The notes below the pieces were generated by a model. It saw only the letters and a program-made list of their open reading frames with translations, was not told the origin of the DNA and made no database searches. A stretch of DNA of 64,000 nucleotides from positions 24,458 through 88,457 of the forward strand of contig CAMTMC010000006.1 in assembly GCA_947073515.1 (NCBI GenBank). Reading direction: 5' to 3'. Shown here piece after piece: positions 44,808 to 52,370 of this stretch. The position numbers were made by a program, and so were the translations under genes. The stretch's first letter is position 1, and every line of letters begins with the position of its first letter. The stretch comes from an uncultured bacterium. Lineage in GTDB: Bacteria; Bacillota; Clostridia; Oscillospirales; Oscillospiraceae.

Positions 44808-44835
44808 CAAAATTGACCCCCGGCATAGCCGGGGG
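44808..44835 (-). terminator. Terminator after the oad unit
   Basis: CCCCCGGC (44817-44824) and GCCGGGGG (44828-44835); minus-strand sense continues TCAATTTTG. Confidence 0.78.
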
Positions 44836-44899
44836 CCAATTCCTGTTAGAACCCCTATCCGCAAGCGCAAAGGGCCGCTTTGCCTGATGAATACCGGTC

Positions 44900-45037
44900 C
44901 TATTTCTTCCGGTTGTCAAACTTCTGCATAGCCACCACCATCAGGGCGATCAGGCCCAGCACCACAAAGATGCCCAGCATCCCCTGGCCCAGCATCTCCA
45001 GGGTCTGGTTCAAGTTTGCCATTTTTTCAGAGATCAT
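44900..45037 (-). CDS. OadG-like 45-residue membrane subunit
   Basis: 45 aa reading MISEKMANLNQTLEMLGQGM, then a membrane segment LGIFVVLGLIALMVVAMQKF and the tail DNRKK. ATG 45037 has AAGGAGGG seven bases upstream. It follows oadB by 12 bp. The size, single helix near the N-terminus and location fit the gamma (OadG) subunit that assembles sodium-pumping decarboxylases, but it lacks the usual long soluble tail. Confidence 0.8.
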   Translation of the reverse strand: MISEKMANLNQTLEMLGQGMLGIFVVLGLIALMVVAMQKFDNRKK

Positions 45038-45049
45038 GTCTGTCCCTCC

Positions 45050-46195
45050 TTACACCATATTGGCAAAATACTGGAGCACTACCCCGCCGGCCACCACCGA
45101 GGCGATCTGCCCGGACACATTGGCGGCAATGGCGTGCATCAGCAGATGGTTCTGGGAGTCGGCCTCCTGGCCCAGCTTCTCAATGACCCGGGAGGACATG
45201 GGGAAAGCGGAGATCCCCGCCGCTCCCACCATGGGGTTGATCTTATTGCCGGGGGTAAACAAGTTCATCACTTTCACGAAGAGGACCCCCACTACCGAGT
45301 CCAGCACAAAGGCCACCAGGCCAAGGCCCATGATCATTAGGGTCTGCCACTGGACGAACTGATCCGCCTTCATAGAGAAGGAGATGGTGATGCCCAGCAG
45401 CAGGGTAATCAGGTTGGCCAGCTCGTTCTGGGCGGTGTGGGACAGGGTGGTGAGCACCCCGCACTCCCGGATCAGGTTGCCGAACATCAGGAAGCCCACC
45501 AGGGCCACCGAGGCGGGGGCCACCAGCCCGGCGATCACAGACACCAGGATGGGGAACAGGATGCGCATCCGGCGGGTGACCCCGGCAGGCTTATAGGGCA
45601 TCCGCATGGCCCGGTCCTTCTGAGTGGTCACCAGTTTGATGGCAAAGGGCTGGATAATGGGCACCAGGGCCATGTAGGAGTAGGCCGCCACGGCGATGGC
45701 CCCCACATAATTGGACTTGAGGGTCTGGGACACCAGCAGGGAGGTGGGGCCGTCGGCGGCGCCGATGATGCCGATGGAGGCGGCATCCTTGATGTCAAAG
45801 CCCAGCAGCACGGCGATGATGATGGTCAGGAAAATACCCGCCTGGGCGGCCGCGCCGCACAGGAACAGCTTGGGGTTGGCCAGCAGCGGGCCAAAGTCAA
45901 TCATGGCGCCGATGCCGATGAACAGCAGGATGGGCAGGGCCTCGCTGGCCTCAATGCCTGTCTCAAAGAGCCACTGGATGATCCCAGGGACCTCCCCCAC
46001 CCCGGCGCTCAGCTGATTGATCACGCCGGACAGCGGCAGGTTCACCAGGATGGCCCCGAAGCCCATAGGCATCAGCAGGGCGGGCTCAAAGCCCTTCTCA
46101 ATGGCCAGGTAGATCAGCAGGCCGCCGATGACGTACATCACCAGCTGCTGCCAGGTGATGGCCAGCAGCCCCTCCCAAAGAAATGCAAAATCCAC
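45050..46195 (-). CDS. oadB: Na+-translocating decarboxylase beta subunit
   Basis: 381 aa, nine to eleven membrane segments. LLMPMGFGAILVNLPLSG and FIGIGAMIDFGPLLANP, DGPTSLLVSQTLK and GAAGISAFPMSSRV are the conserved OadB/GcdB/MmdB regions. The beta subunit couples decarboxylation of biotin-bound carboxylate to Na+ export. No carboxyltransferase or biotin carrier gene lies in the window. It starts with GTG at 46195 behind AAGGAAG and a riboswitch-like leader. Confidence 0.93.
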   Translation of the reverse strand: MDFAFLWEGLLAITWQQLVMYVIGGLLIYLAIEKGFEPALLMPMGFGAILVNLPLSGVINQLSAGVGEVPGIIQWLFETGIEASEALPILLFIGIGAMIDFGPLLANPKLFLCGAAAQAGIFLTIIIAVLLGFDIKDAASIGIIGAADGPTSLLVSQTLKSNYVGAIAVAAYSYMALVPIIQPFAIKLVTTQKDRAMRMPYKPAGVTRRMRILFPILVSVIAGLVAPASVALVGFLMFGNLIRECGVLTTLSHTAQNELANLITLLLGITISFSMKADQFVQWQTLMIMGLGLVAFVLDSVVGVLFVKVMNLFTPGNKINPMVGAAGISAFPMSSRVIEKLGQEADSQNHLLMHAIAANVSGQIASVVAGGVVLQYFANMV

Positions 46196-46262
46196 GTTTC
46201 AACTTCCTTTCTGTTTCTCTCTCGCCTGGGGATAGCTTGCCCAAAAAGGCTGCCAGCCAAAC

Positions 46263-46385
46263 AAAAAAGGCCTGCGCTTCCAATACGGAAACGCAGGTCT
46301 TGTCATTTCAGGCAGGGCCAGGGCGGAAACCCATGATGTTGGCCGGTGCCGCGCGCCGGAGCGCGCCGACTACTCCCCTTTGTTC
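46263..46385 (-). promoter_or_regulatory. yybP-ykoY-like riboswitch with terminator
   Basis: In minus-strand sense the leader starts AAAGGGGAGTAG (46381-46370), then a GCGCGC/GCGCGC hairpin, a GGCACCGG...CCTGGCCCTGCC arm and CAAGACCT (46302-46295). These are the yybP-ykoY signatures. The last part overlaps a terminator, CCTGCG-TTTCC with GGAAGCGCAGG (46297-46271) followed by T6, consistent with a switch. Known members sense Mn2+. A different cation class (for example Na+) is possible given the sodium pump downstream. Confidence 0.68.
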
Positions 46386-46392
46386 TGGTGGA

Positions 46393-46421
46393 ATCGTATC
46401 ACAGTGCATCCCCTTTGTCAA
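46393..46421 (-). promoter_or_regulatory. Promoter of the riboswitch-oadB unit
   Basis: In minus-strand sense TTGACA (46421-46416), a 17-base spacer and TACGAT (46398-46393), starting about 10 bp before the aptamer. Confidence 0.82.
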
Positions 46422-46438
46422 GGGGAATTTTTCCAGGG

Positions 46439-48094
46439 TCATCTGCCGTTTTCGGCCTGGAAGTAGCCCAGGCCGTCGGGCTCCTCCCAGACACGGCCAA
46501 TTTCGTCTCCAGCTTCATCTACCACCAGGAGGTTGCCCCCCTTTTGCGCCAAGGCCACCCGCTCCAGGCCCTCGCCGTCGAAGTAGTAGAGGATATCAAA
46601 GTTCTCCGGGTTATTGGCCTCCGAATTCCACGGGCGGTAGATGGGCCATGCGGGCAGGGGCCACACGTCCCAAGGCCGGGAGGTGTCCAAACTGGTGAGC
46701 AGGCCCTGGAAGGACCAGGCGCTCTCAGTGCAGCCGTGGATATGCTCATGGTAGATAAAGTTCTGTTCCGGCAAATAGGAGGGCTCCAGGCGCAAAATCC
46801 CCACCCGGCCGCTCTGCCCGCCGGGGAAGTCCGTCCGCAGGGTGTCCACCACCAGCTGGCCAATCTGCTGGTCGTTCCTCCAGGTATCCCGGTAATCCCC
46901 GACCTCCGAGGCCCCGGCCATACAGAACACCAGGGCCGCCAGGGCGGCCAGCACCGCCGGGCCGTTCCCCTGGAGGGGCAGCCTCTTCCAGAGGGCCAGC
47001 ACAGCCGTATCCACCACCAGGGCCAGTCCAACAAAGGAGGTTACCGCGCCCCGGAAAGAAAACCAGGGGTTGCCCAGCACAAAAAAGATACTCAGCGGGG
47101 CCAGGAACAGCAGGACGCCGGCCAGCACCGTCAGCCAGGGGGACATCTTCCTCCCCTCCCCCCAACTCCTTGGGGCCAGCCGCCACAGCAGGACGGCCAG
47201 CAATACAACCCATCCCCCCCACAGGGCCAGCTGGCCGGAGAGAACCAGCCGAACGCCCCGGATGAACCCCTTGCCCAGGGTGAGGGACAGGCCGTCCAGA
47301 AAGACCGCCCGCATCTGGCCCAGCACCTCGGGCAGGAAAGTGGTCCACCAGTAGCGGGAGATGGGCAGTACCAGCTCCGCCCGGCTGCTGTACACCCCGC
47401 CGGTGGCCAGCACCTTGGTGAGGGCGAAGTACAGCCCCATGGCCGGCACCCCCCACAGGGACAGCAGGGCCCGGCCCAGCCGGTCCCGGTTCCGGAGGAT
47501 CTCCAGAATACCTATGCCCACAACCAGGGTTATGGAGAACACCCCGGACTGCTCATAAAATCCCCAGGGCAGCAGCTGGAGCACCACGTAGATCCCGGCC
47601 CAGCGCCTCCGGCCGGTGTCCATCCACTTCAAAAACGCCTGGGCGGCCAGGGCGGCCGTCAACAGGCCGCACACCACCCGGGTGGAGGCGGACATCCAGT
47701 AGGTGCCCTCCACCCCCAGGGGCAGGAGGGTGAGCACCACCAGAAAGACCGGGCCGATCTCAAAATACCGGCCCAGCTGGCGCTTCAGCAGCACCGCTGT
47801 CAGGGCCAAAAACAGGGAGATCAGGGCCACCCCCAGGATCAGATGTCCGAACATGGGGCCCCAGATGTAGAAGTCGGCCACGCCCGCCAGGGGCCGGGAA
47901 CTCAACACCCCCTCAGACTGGTGGAGCCGGAGAAGGCTTCCTCCAGAGGGAAAATTGTGGTACTGGATATAGTCGTCCAGCTGGGGATAGTACCGAAACC
48001 CAAACGCGCAGGCCCGGGCCATCAGCAGCAGGAACAGGGCGGGGACCATCATCCACTCCCGCCCGTACTCAGTCAGACGTTCAGACACCGGCAT
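46439..48094 (-). CDS. Polytopic GT-C-like membrane protein
   Basis: 551 aa, ten or more membrane segments and a C-terminal soluble domain of about 140 residues. YYPQLDDYIQYHNFPSGG at 35-52 in the first external loop resembles the acidic motif of GT-C glycosyltransferases that use polyprenyl-linked sugars; no specific family was recognised. The N-terminus overlaps nif3 by 14 bp, so it is the last gene of the nif3-trmK unit. Function unknown. Confidence 0.75.
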   Translation of the reverse strand: MPVSERLTEYGREWMMVPALFLLLMARACAFGFRYYPQLDDYIQYHNFPSGGSLLRLHQSEGVLSSRPLAGVADFYIWGPMFGHLILGVALISLFLALTAVLLKRQLGRYFEIGPVFLVVLTLLPLGVEGTYWMSASTRVVCGLLTAALAAQAFLKWMDTGRRRWAGIYVVLQLLPWGFYEQSGVFSITLVVGIGILEILRNRDRLGRALLSLWGVPAMGLYFALTKVLATGGVYSSRAELVLPISRYWWTTFLPEVLGQMRAVFLDGLSLTLGKGFIRGVRLVLSGQLALWGGWVVLLAVLLWRLAPRSWGEGRKMSPWLTVLAGVLLFLAPLSIFFVLGNPWFSFRGAVTSFVGLALVVDTAVLALWKRLPLQGNGPAVLAALAALVFCMAGASEVGDYRDTWRNDQQIGQLVVDTLRTDFPGGQSGRVGILRLEPSYLPEQNFIYHEHIHGCTESAWSFQGLLTSLDTSRPWDVWPLPAWPIYRPWNSEANNPENFDILYYFDGEGLERVALAQKGGNLLVVDEAGDEIGRVWEEPDGLGYFQAENGR

Positions 48095-48878
48095 AGACCT
48101 CCTTGTGGACGGTGGAGACCCGTACCTCGATCTGAGGGAAGCGCCCGGCCAGGAAATCCGCCAGGGGCGGGCAGACCACGTTCTCCGTGGCGAAGTGGCC
48201 AGCGTCCAGCAGATTGAGGCCCAGGGCCTTGGCCTGTAAAAAAACGTCGTACTTCACGTCGGCGGTGACAAAGGTATCGCACCCCGCCGCCAGGGCGTCC
48301 GCCAGCATGGAGCCGCAGGAGCCGCCCCCCACCGCCACCCTGGCCACGGGCCGTCCTCCGTCTGCGTACCGCACCGAGGCGGCGGACAGCCGCTCCTTCA
48401 CATGGGCGGCGTACTCCGCCGGACTCAGTCCGGGCCGGTGGGCTGTCCCCACCCGGCCCACGCCGTAAGGGCTGCCGTCGGGCAGGACACCATCCTGATG
48501 GAGCTGGGCCACGTCCCCCAGCTCCAGCGCCCGGGCCAGGCAGTCGTTGACACCGCCCTGCACCGCGTCCAAATTGGTATGGGCGCAGATGGCGGCGATC
48601 CGCCCCTCCGCCAGGGCCAGCAACACCCGGCCGGCGGCTGTTTTATCGGTCACCGCCTTCACCGGGTGGAAGATCACCGGGTGGTGGGACACGATCAGCT
48701 GGGCCCCCCAGCGGGCGGCCTCCTCCACCACCTCCCCGGTCATATCCAGGGCCACCAGGATTTTGGTGACCTCCCGATCCCCCCGGCCCACCAGAAAGCC
48801 GGCATTGTCAAAGTCCATCTGAACCGAAAAGGGCGCCCAGTTGTCCAGGGCGGCGTAGATCTCCCCTACCGTTGCCAC
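48081..48878 (-). CDS. Nif3-like dinuclear metal-centre protein
   Basis: 265 aa, NIF3/YqfO family (GTP cyclohydrolase 1 type 2 name). TVGEIYAALDNWAPFSVQMDFDNAGFLVG at the N-terminus and the metal histidine in VSHHPVIFHPV are diagnostic. Function unsettled. The GTG at 48878 has GGAG eight bases upstream; a GTG at 48887 does not. trmK precedes it, the usual trmK-nif3 order. Confidence 0.9.
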   Translation of the reverse strand: MATVGEIYAALDNWAPFSVQMDFDNAGFLVGRGDREVTKILVALDMTGEVVEEAARWGAQLIVSHHPVIFHPVKAVTDKTAAGRVLLALAEGRIAAICAHTNLDAVQGGVNDCLARALELGDVAQLHQDGVLPDGSPYGVGRVGTAHRPGLSPAEYAAHVKERLSAASVRYADGGRPVARVAVGGGSCGSMLADALAAGCDTFVTADVKYDVFLQAKALGLNLLDAGHFATENVVCPPLADFLAGRFPQIEVRVSTVHKEVYAGV

Positions 48879-49564
48879 TGTTCCCACTCCTTTTTCATGG
48901 CCAGCAGGCCATCATACACTTCCTCCAGCTCCCGGCGGCGGGCTGGCGCCCCCTCTCCCCTGGCCAGGGCCATGCCCTCCAGAGCCCGGCGGGTCCGGGC
49001 CAGCCAGTGATCCAGCCACTCCCCACGCAGAGGGGTATTTGGGTTCCGGCCGGCCCACAGCTCCGCCGGGGTCATGGGGCCCATCTCCCCCGCCCGGACA
49101 GAGAAGGCTGTGTAAAGGGTTTCTCCCTCACGGCATAACCACTCCTCCTGGATGCGGTAGCCGTGCCCCGCCAGCCACAGCCGCAGGTCGGGCATGGAGG
49201 ACATTGGCTGGAGCACCAGGGGCACGTCCCGTTCCCGGACCCAGGGGGCGGCGGCCAGGATGGCCGCAATGGTCTCCCCCCCCATGCCGGCGATGGCCAC
49301 GGCGTCCACCTCGTCAGGGCGGATCCCCGACAGGCCGTCGCACAGGCGGAAGAAAATTTTCCCCGTCAGCCCCGCCCGGCGCACCGTCTCCCTGGCCCGG
49401 GCCAAAGGGCCCTGGCGAAGATCGGCGGCAATGGCGGAGGGGATCTTCCCCTCCCCCACCAGGGCGGCGGGGAGGTAGGCGTGGTCGGTACCAATGTCCG
49501 CCAGACGGGCGCCGGGAGGCACCAGCCCGGCCACCATCCCCAGCCGGGGCGACAGCTCTATCAT
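48866..49564 (-). CDS. trmK: tRNA (adenine-22-N1)-methyltransferase
   Basis: 232 aa. LSPRLGMVAGLVPPGARLADIGTDHAYLPAAL contains the SAM motif; AIAGMGGETIAAILAAAP and LVLQPMSSMPDLR complete the TrmK pattern. ATG 49564 overlaps the preceding stop by 4 bp. Confidence 0.93.
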   Translation of the reverse strand: MIELSPRLGMVAGLVPPGARLADIGTDHAYLPAALVGEGKIPSAIAADLRQGPLARARETVRRAGLTGKIFFRLCDGLSGIRPDEVDAVAIAGMGGETIAAILAAAPWVRERDVPLVLQPMSSMPDLRLWLAGHGYRIQEEWLCREGETLYTAFSVRAGEMGPMTPAELWAGRNPNTPLRGEWLDHWLARTRRALEGMALARGEGAPARRRELEEVYDGLLAMKKEWEQWQR

Positions 49565-50157
49565 GCCAGCTCCTCCGCCACAATGGCCATGCGGATGGCC
49601 TGGGCAAAGTCCCGGACCCCCCGCTCCCGGTCCTCATCCAAAAACGGCACCTCACCGCCCCGGTCCCGGCGGCAGAACATACCCATATACTCCATCCCTC
49701 CGTAGCGGCAGAGGAGCTTCAGGGCCTCCTCCCAGGGGCCGGCCCCCTTCTCAGGAGGATAGCCGCAGGTGACCAAGGAGGCCACCCGCCTGCCCTCCAG
49801 CAGCTTGGGGCCCCTCTCCCGGCCATAATTTTTCACGCTGGCGTAGATCACCCGGTCCAGCAGGGCCTTCATGGGGGCCGAACAGAAGAAGGCGTAGATG
49901 GGGGTGGCCAGCAGGATCACGTCGCTGGCGGCCATCTCCTGAAACACCGCCTCAAACCCGTCCTCCTGGACACAGCCCAGGCCGTCCAGGCAGTTCTGGC
50001 AGGCCATGCAGCCCAGGCAGGGGCCTATCCCCTGACCGTAGAGCCAGATCGTATGCGTCTCCACCCCCATCTGGCCGCATTCGTCCAGAAACGGGGCCAG
50101 CAGGGCGGCGGTGTTGCCCTCCCGCCTGGGGCTGCCCATCAACACGCACAGCTTCAT
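49561..50157 (-). CDS. Flavodoxin-fold NAD(P)H reductase with cysteine cluster
   Basis: 198 aa. KLCVLMGSPRREGNTAALL is the FMN phosphate loop; GPCLGCMACQNCLDGLGC near residue 47 gives a cysteine cluster as in iron-sulfur flavoproteins; LLATPIYAFFCSAPMKALLDR follows. ATG 50157 has GAGGTG seven bases upstream. Redox partner unknown. Confidence 0.85.
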   Translation of the reverse strand: MKLCVLMGSPRREGNTAALLAPFLDECGQMGVETHTIWLYGQGIGPCLGCMACQNCLDGLGCVQEDGFEAVFQEMAASDVILLATPIYAFFCSAPMKALLDRVIYASVKNYGRERGPKLLEGRRVASLVTCGYPPEKGAGPWEEALKLLCRYGGMEYMGMFCRRDRGGEVPFLDEDRERGVRDFAQAIRMAIVAEELA

Positions 50158-50211
50158 ACCAAACACCTCGGCGTCCTTCCACAATGTATTTCTTTCAGCC
50201 TCCACAGCCGC

Positions 50212-50247
50212 AAAAACCAGCGGGGGAGCCATCGCTCCCCCGCCGGT
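50212..50247 (-). terminator. Terminator after the DUF1858 gene
   Basis: GCGGGGGAGC and GCTCCCCCGC form a 10-bp stem with a short loop; minus-strand sense continues TGGTTTTTGC. Confidence 0.85.
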
Positions 50248-50259
50248 GCCCTGGGCAGA

Positions 50260-50460
50260 TCACGCCTTGGCGATCAAGCGATTGACCTCAGCCAGCAGCT
50301 TGTCCACGTCTACCCCGTGAACCGCGCAGGCCTCCGCAACAGTTTCAGCCTGGGAAGCGGGACAGCCAAGGCAGTGCATACCGATCCCCATAAAGATGGG
50401 AGCGGCCTGGGGAGCAATGCGCAGAATATCCCCAATGATGGTATCTTTGGTGATTTCCAT
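50260..50460 (-). CDS. DUF1858 domain protein
   Basis: 66 aa: MEITKDTIIGDILRIAPQAA, then GIGMHCLGCPASQAETVAEACAVHG. This is the ScdA/RIC-like N-terminal domain with the CxxC pair, often found with hybrid-cluster or Fe-S repair proteins. ATG 50460 follows GGAGGAAC. Isolated gene. Confidence 0.9.
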   Translation of the reverse strand: MEITKDTIIGDILRIAPQAAPIFMGIGMHCLGCPASQAETVAEACAVHGVDVDKLLAEVNRLIAKA

Positions 50461-50622
50461 TTGGGTTCCTCCATTCTCTTTGATACGGGAAATAGTATAT
50501 CCCATCGACCGCCTTTTTGCAATGGATTTTTTTCTTTTATTTTCCTCTGGACTCTGCTATAATCATACAGCTTGAGGCGGATCATGTCGTTCCGCCTACG
50601 CCCCAATCAGGAGGGATTTTTA

Positions 50623-51273
50623 TTGACTGTCATGCGATCTCAGGAGGATCCGGCGGCGGAGCGGCTGCTCCCCGTGGCCCTGCTCACCCTCTCCGGCGGG
50701 CTACAGGACGCCTATACCTACCTGTGCCGGGGCAGGGTCTTCGCCAACGCCCAGACCGGCAACATTGTGCTGCTGGGCCACAGCCTATGCGCCGGAAGCT
50801 GGAAGCTGGCCGCCCGGTACCTTCTCCCCCTGCTGGCCTTTGCCCTGGGGGTTGCGGCGGCGGAATTTCTGCGGCTCCGCCCCGCCGCTAACCTCCACTG
50901 GAGGCGCCAGGCGCTGCTCTGGGAAATGTTTTTGCTGTTCCTGGTGGGGCTGATCCCCCACTCCCTGGACCAGCTGGCCAACGCCCTGGTCTCCTTCTCC
51001 TGCGCCATGCAGGTGCAGTCCTTCCGTAAGGTGGCGGGCTTCTCCTTCTCCAGTACCATGTGCATCGGCAACCTCCGGGGCGGCGTGGAGGCCTTGTGCG
51101 CCTTCCTCCACAGGGGGGACCGCCAGGAGGGGACCAGGGCCCGGCTGTATTTCACCGTGATCCTGCTGTTCGCCCTGGGGGCGGCGCTGGGCAGCCTGGC
51201 CGCCCAGCGGCTGGGCCCGCCGGCCATCTGGCTTTCCTGCGGCCTGCTGGCCCTGGCGCTGCTGGCCCAGTGA
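50623..51273 (+). CDS. YoaK (DUF1275) family membrane protein
   Basis: 216 aa, six membrane segments. LTLSGGLQDAYTYLCRGRVFANAQTGNIVLLG is the family signature. Function unknown. The start is the TTG at 50623 with CAGGAGGG seven bases upstream; TATAAT at 50558-50563 is a likely -10. Confidence 0.87.
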   Translation: MTVMRSQEDPAAERLLPVALLTLSGGLQDAYTYLCRGRVFANAQTGNIVLLGHSLCAGSWKLAARYLLPLLAFALGVAAAEFLRLRPAANLHWRRQALLWEMFLLFLVGLIPHSLDQLANALVSFSCAMQVQSFRKVAGFSFSSTMCIGNLRGGVEALCAFLHRGDRQEGTRARLYFTVILLFALGAALGSLAAQRLGPPAIWLSCGLLALALLAQ

Positions 51274-51283
51274 GACGTTAAAG

Positions 51284-51312
51284 AAAAAGGACGCCAAACG
51301 GCGTCCTTTTTT
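51284..51312. terminator. Bidirectional terminator between convergent genes
   Basis: AAAAAGGACGCC and GGCGTCCTTTTTT form the stem, with T runs on both strands, serving yoaK and the zinc-ribbon gene. Confidence 0.9.
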
Positions 51313-51320
51313 CCTGGAAA

Positions 51321-51602
51321 TTAGCCCTGCTGCTCGCGCATCTTGGCGAAGCAGTCGCTGCAGTAGACGGGACGGTCAGACTTGGGCTCAAAGGGAACCT
51401 TCGCCTCACCGCCGCAGGCGGCGCAGGTGGCGGTGAAGTACTCACGGGGGCCACGGGCGGCGTTCTTGCGGGCGTCACGGCAGGTCTTGCAGCGCTGGGG
51501 CTCGTTCTGGAAGCCCCGCTCAGCGTAGAACTCCTGCTCACCAGCGGTAAAGGTGAACTCGTTGCCGCACTCTTTGCATACCAGGATCTTGTCTTCGTAC
51601 AT
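51321..51602 (-). CDS. Zinc-ribbon protein with two CxxC pairs
   Basis: 93 aa. CKECGNEFTFTAGEQEFYAERGF with CKTC is one zinc finger, CAACGGEAKVPFEPKSDRPVYCSDC the second. The pair matches the zf_Tbcl-type zinc-ribbon family. No function assigned. The start ATG at 51602 follows GAGAGGG. Confidence 0.87.
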   Translation of the reverse strand: MYEDKILVCKECGNEFTFTAGEQEFYAERGFQNEPQRCKTCRDARKNAARGPREYFTATCAACGGEAKVPFEPKSDRPVYCSDCFAKMREQQG

Positions 51603-51661
51603 TTGGATTTCCCTCTCTTTGACTGTTGCCCATTTACTGGGCGGTCGTAATTATATTGCGA

Positions 51662-52300
51662 TCAGCTCTCGCTGGATCCGCTGAGTGAAAAGTGCCGGGC
51701 CATCTTGCGGCGAATCCGCTGGATGGCGTTGTCCACGGACTTCTGGGGCAGGCCGGCCCGGCGGGCGATCTCGCCGCAGGACATGCCGCTGAGATAAGGG
51801 GATAAGATCTTTGCCTCCAGCTTGGACAGATGGCCCCGCAGGGCATCCAGCCGTTCCTTCAACTCCTCCCTGCCGATGACCACATCTTCCGGGCTCTCGG
51901 CACTGGAAAAGAGGTGTGTGCTGGATCCGTCAAAAAGAGGGGGATCATAGGAGACGCTGTGGTTCAAAGGGGCGTGCTTGCCGCCCTGGGCCGCCCGGAT
52001 GGCGGAGAGCAGGCGGCTGCGGACGCAGATCTCGGCGTAGGTGCGGAATAAGGTATCCCTGCCGCAGTCAAAGCTGCGGATTGCGGTGAGCAGGCCCAGC
52101 ATCCCTTCTTGAATCAAATCCTCGCTGTCGCCCCCCGCCAAAAACAGGGGGCGGGCGCAGGCCCGGACCACCCGGCTGTACCGGCGCACCAGTTCGGCCT
52201 CCGCCTGGGGGGAGCCCTGGCCCGCCATGCGGCACAGAGCCTCATCAGACAGCTCTTCCTGGGACACAGGGTCTAAATTAACGTTATTATTGTCATTCAT
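51662..52300 (-). CDS. sigH: SigH-like sporulation sigma factor
   Basis: 212 aa. Region 2 includes EDLIQEGMLGLLTAIRSFD and FRTYAEICVRSRLLSAIRAA; region 4 has SGMSCGEIARRAGLPQKSVDNAIQRIRRKM. It resembles sigma-H of Clostridia, which drives early stationary and sporulation genes. No gene context confirms it, so another sigma-70 subfamily is possible. ATG 52300 lacks a good ribosome site. Confidence 0.78.
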   Translation of the reverse strand: MNDNNNVNLDPVSQEELSDEALCRMAGQGSPQAEAELVRRYSRVVRACARPLFLAGGDSEDLIQEGMLGLLTAIRSFDCGRDTLFRTYAEICVRSRLLSAIRAAQGGKHAPLNHSVSYDPPLFDGSSTHLFSSAESPEDVVIGREELKERLDALRGHLSKLEAKILSPYLSGMSCGEIARRAGLPQKSVDNAIQRIRRKMARHFSLSGSSES

Positions 52301-52370
52301 AATAAACAAAATGATCTGATTTGTCAAGACTTTCAGTGGAAATATTTGTGGAAAACCCCAATCTTCCAGT

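Noticed and set aside
46346..48217. 623-codon plus-strand frame over the membrane protein gene
   Set aside because: Gln/His/Gly/Pro-rich shadow; the minus strand carries a coherent polytopic membrane protein.
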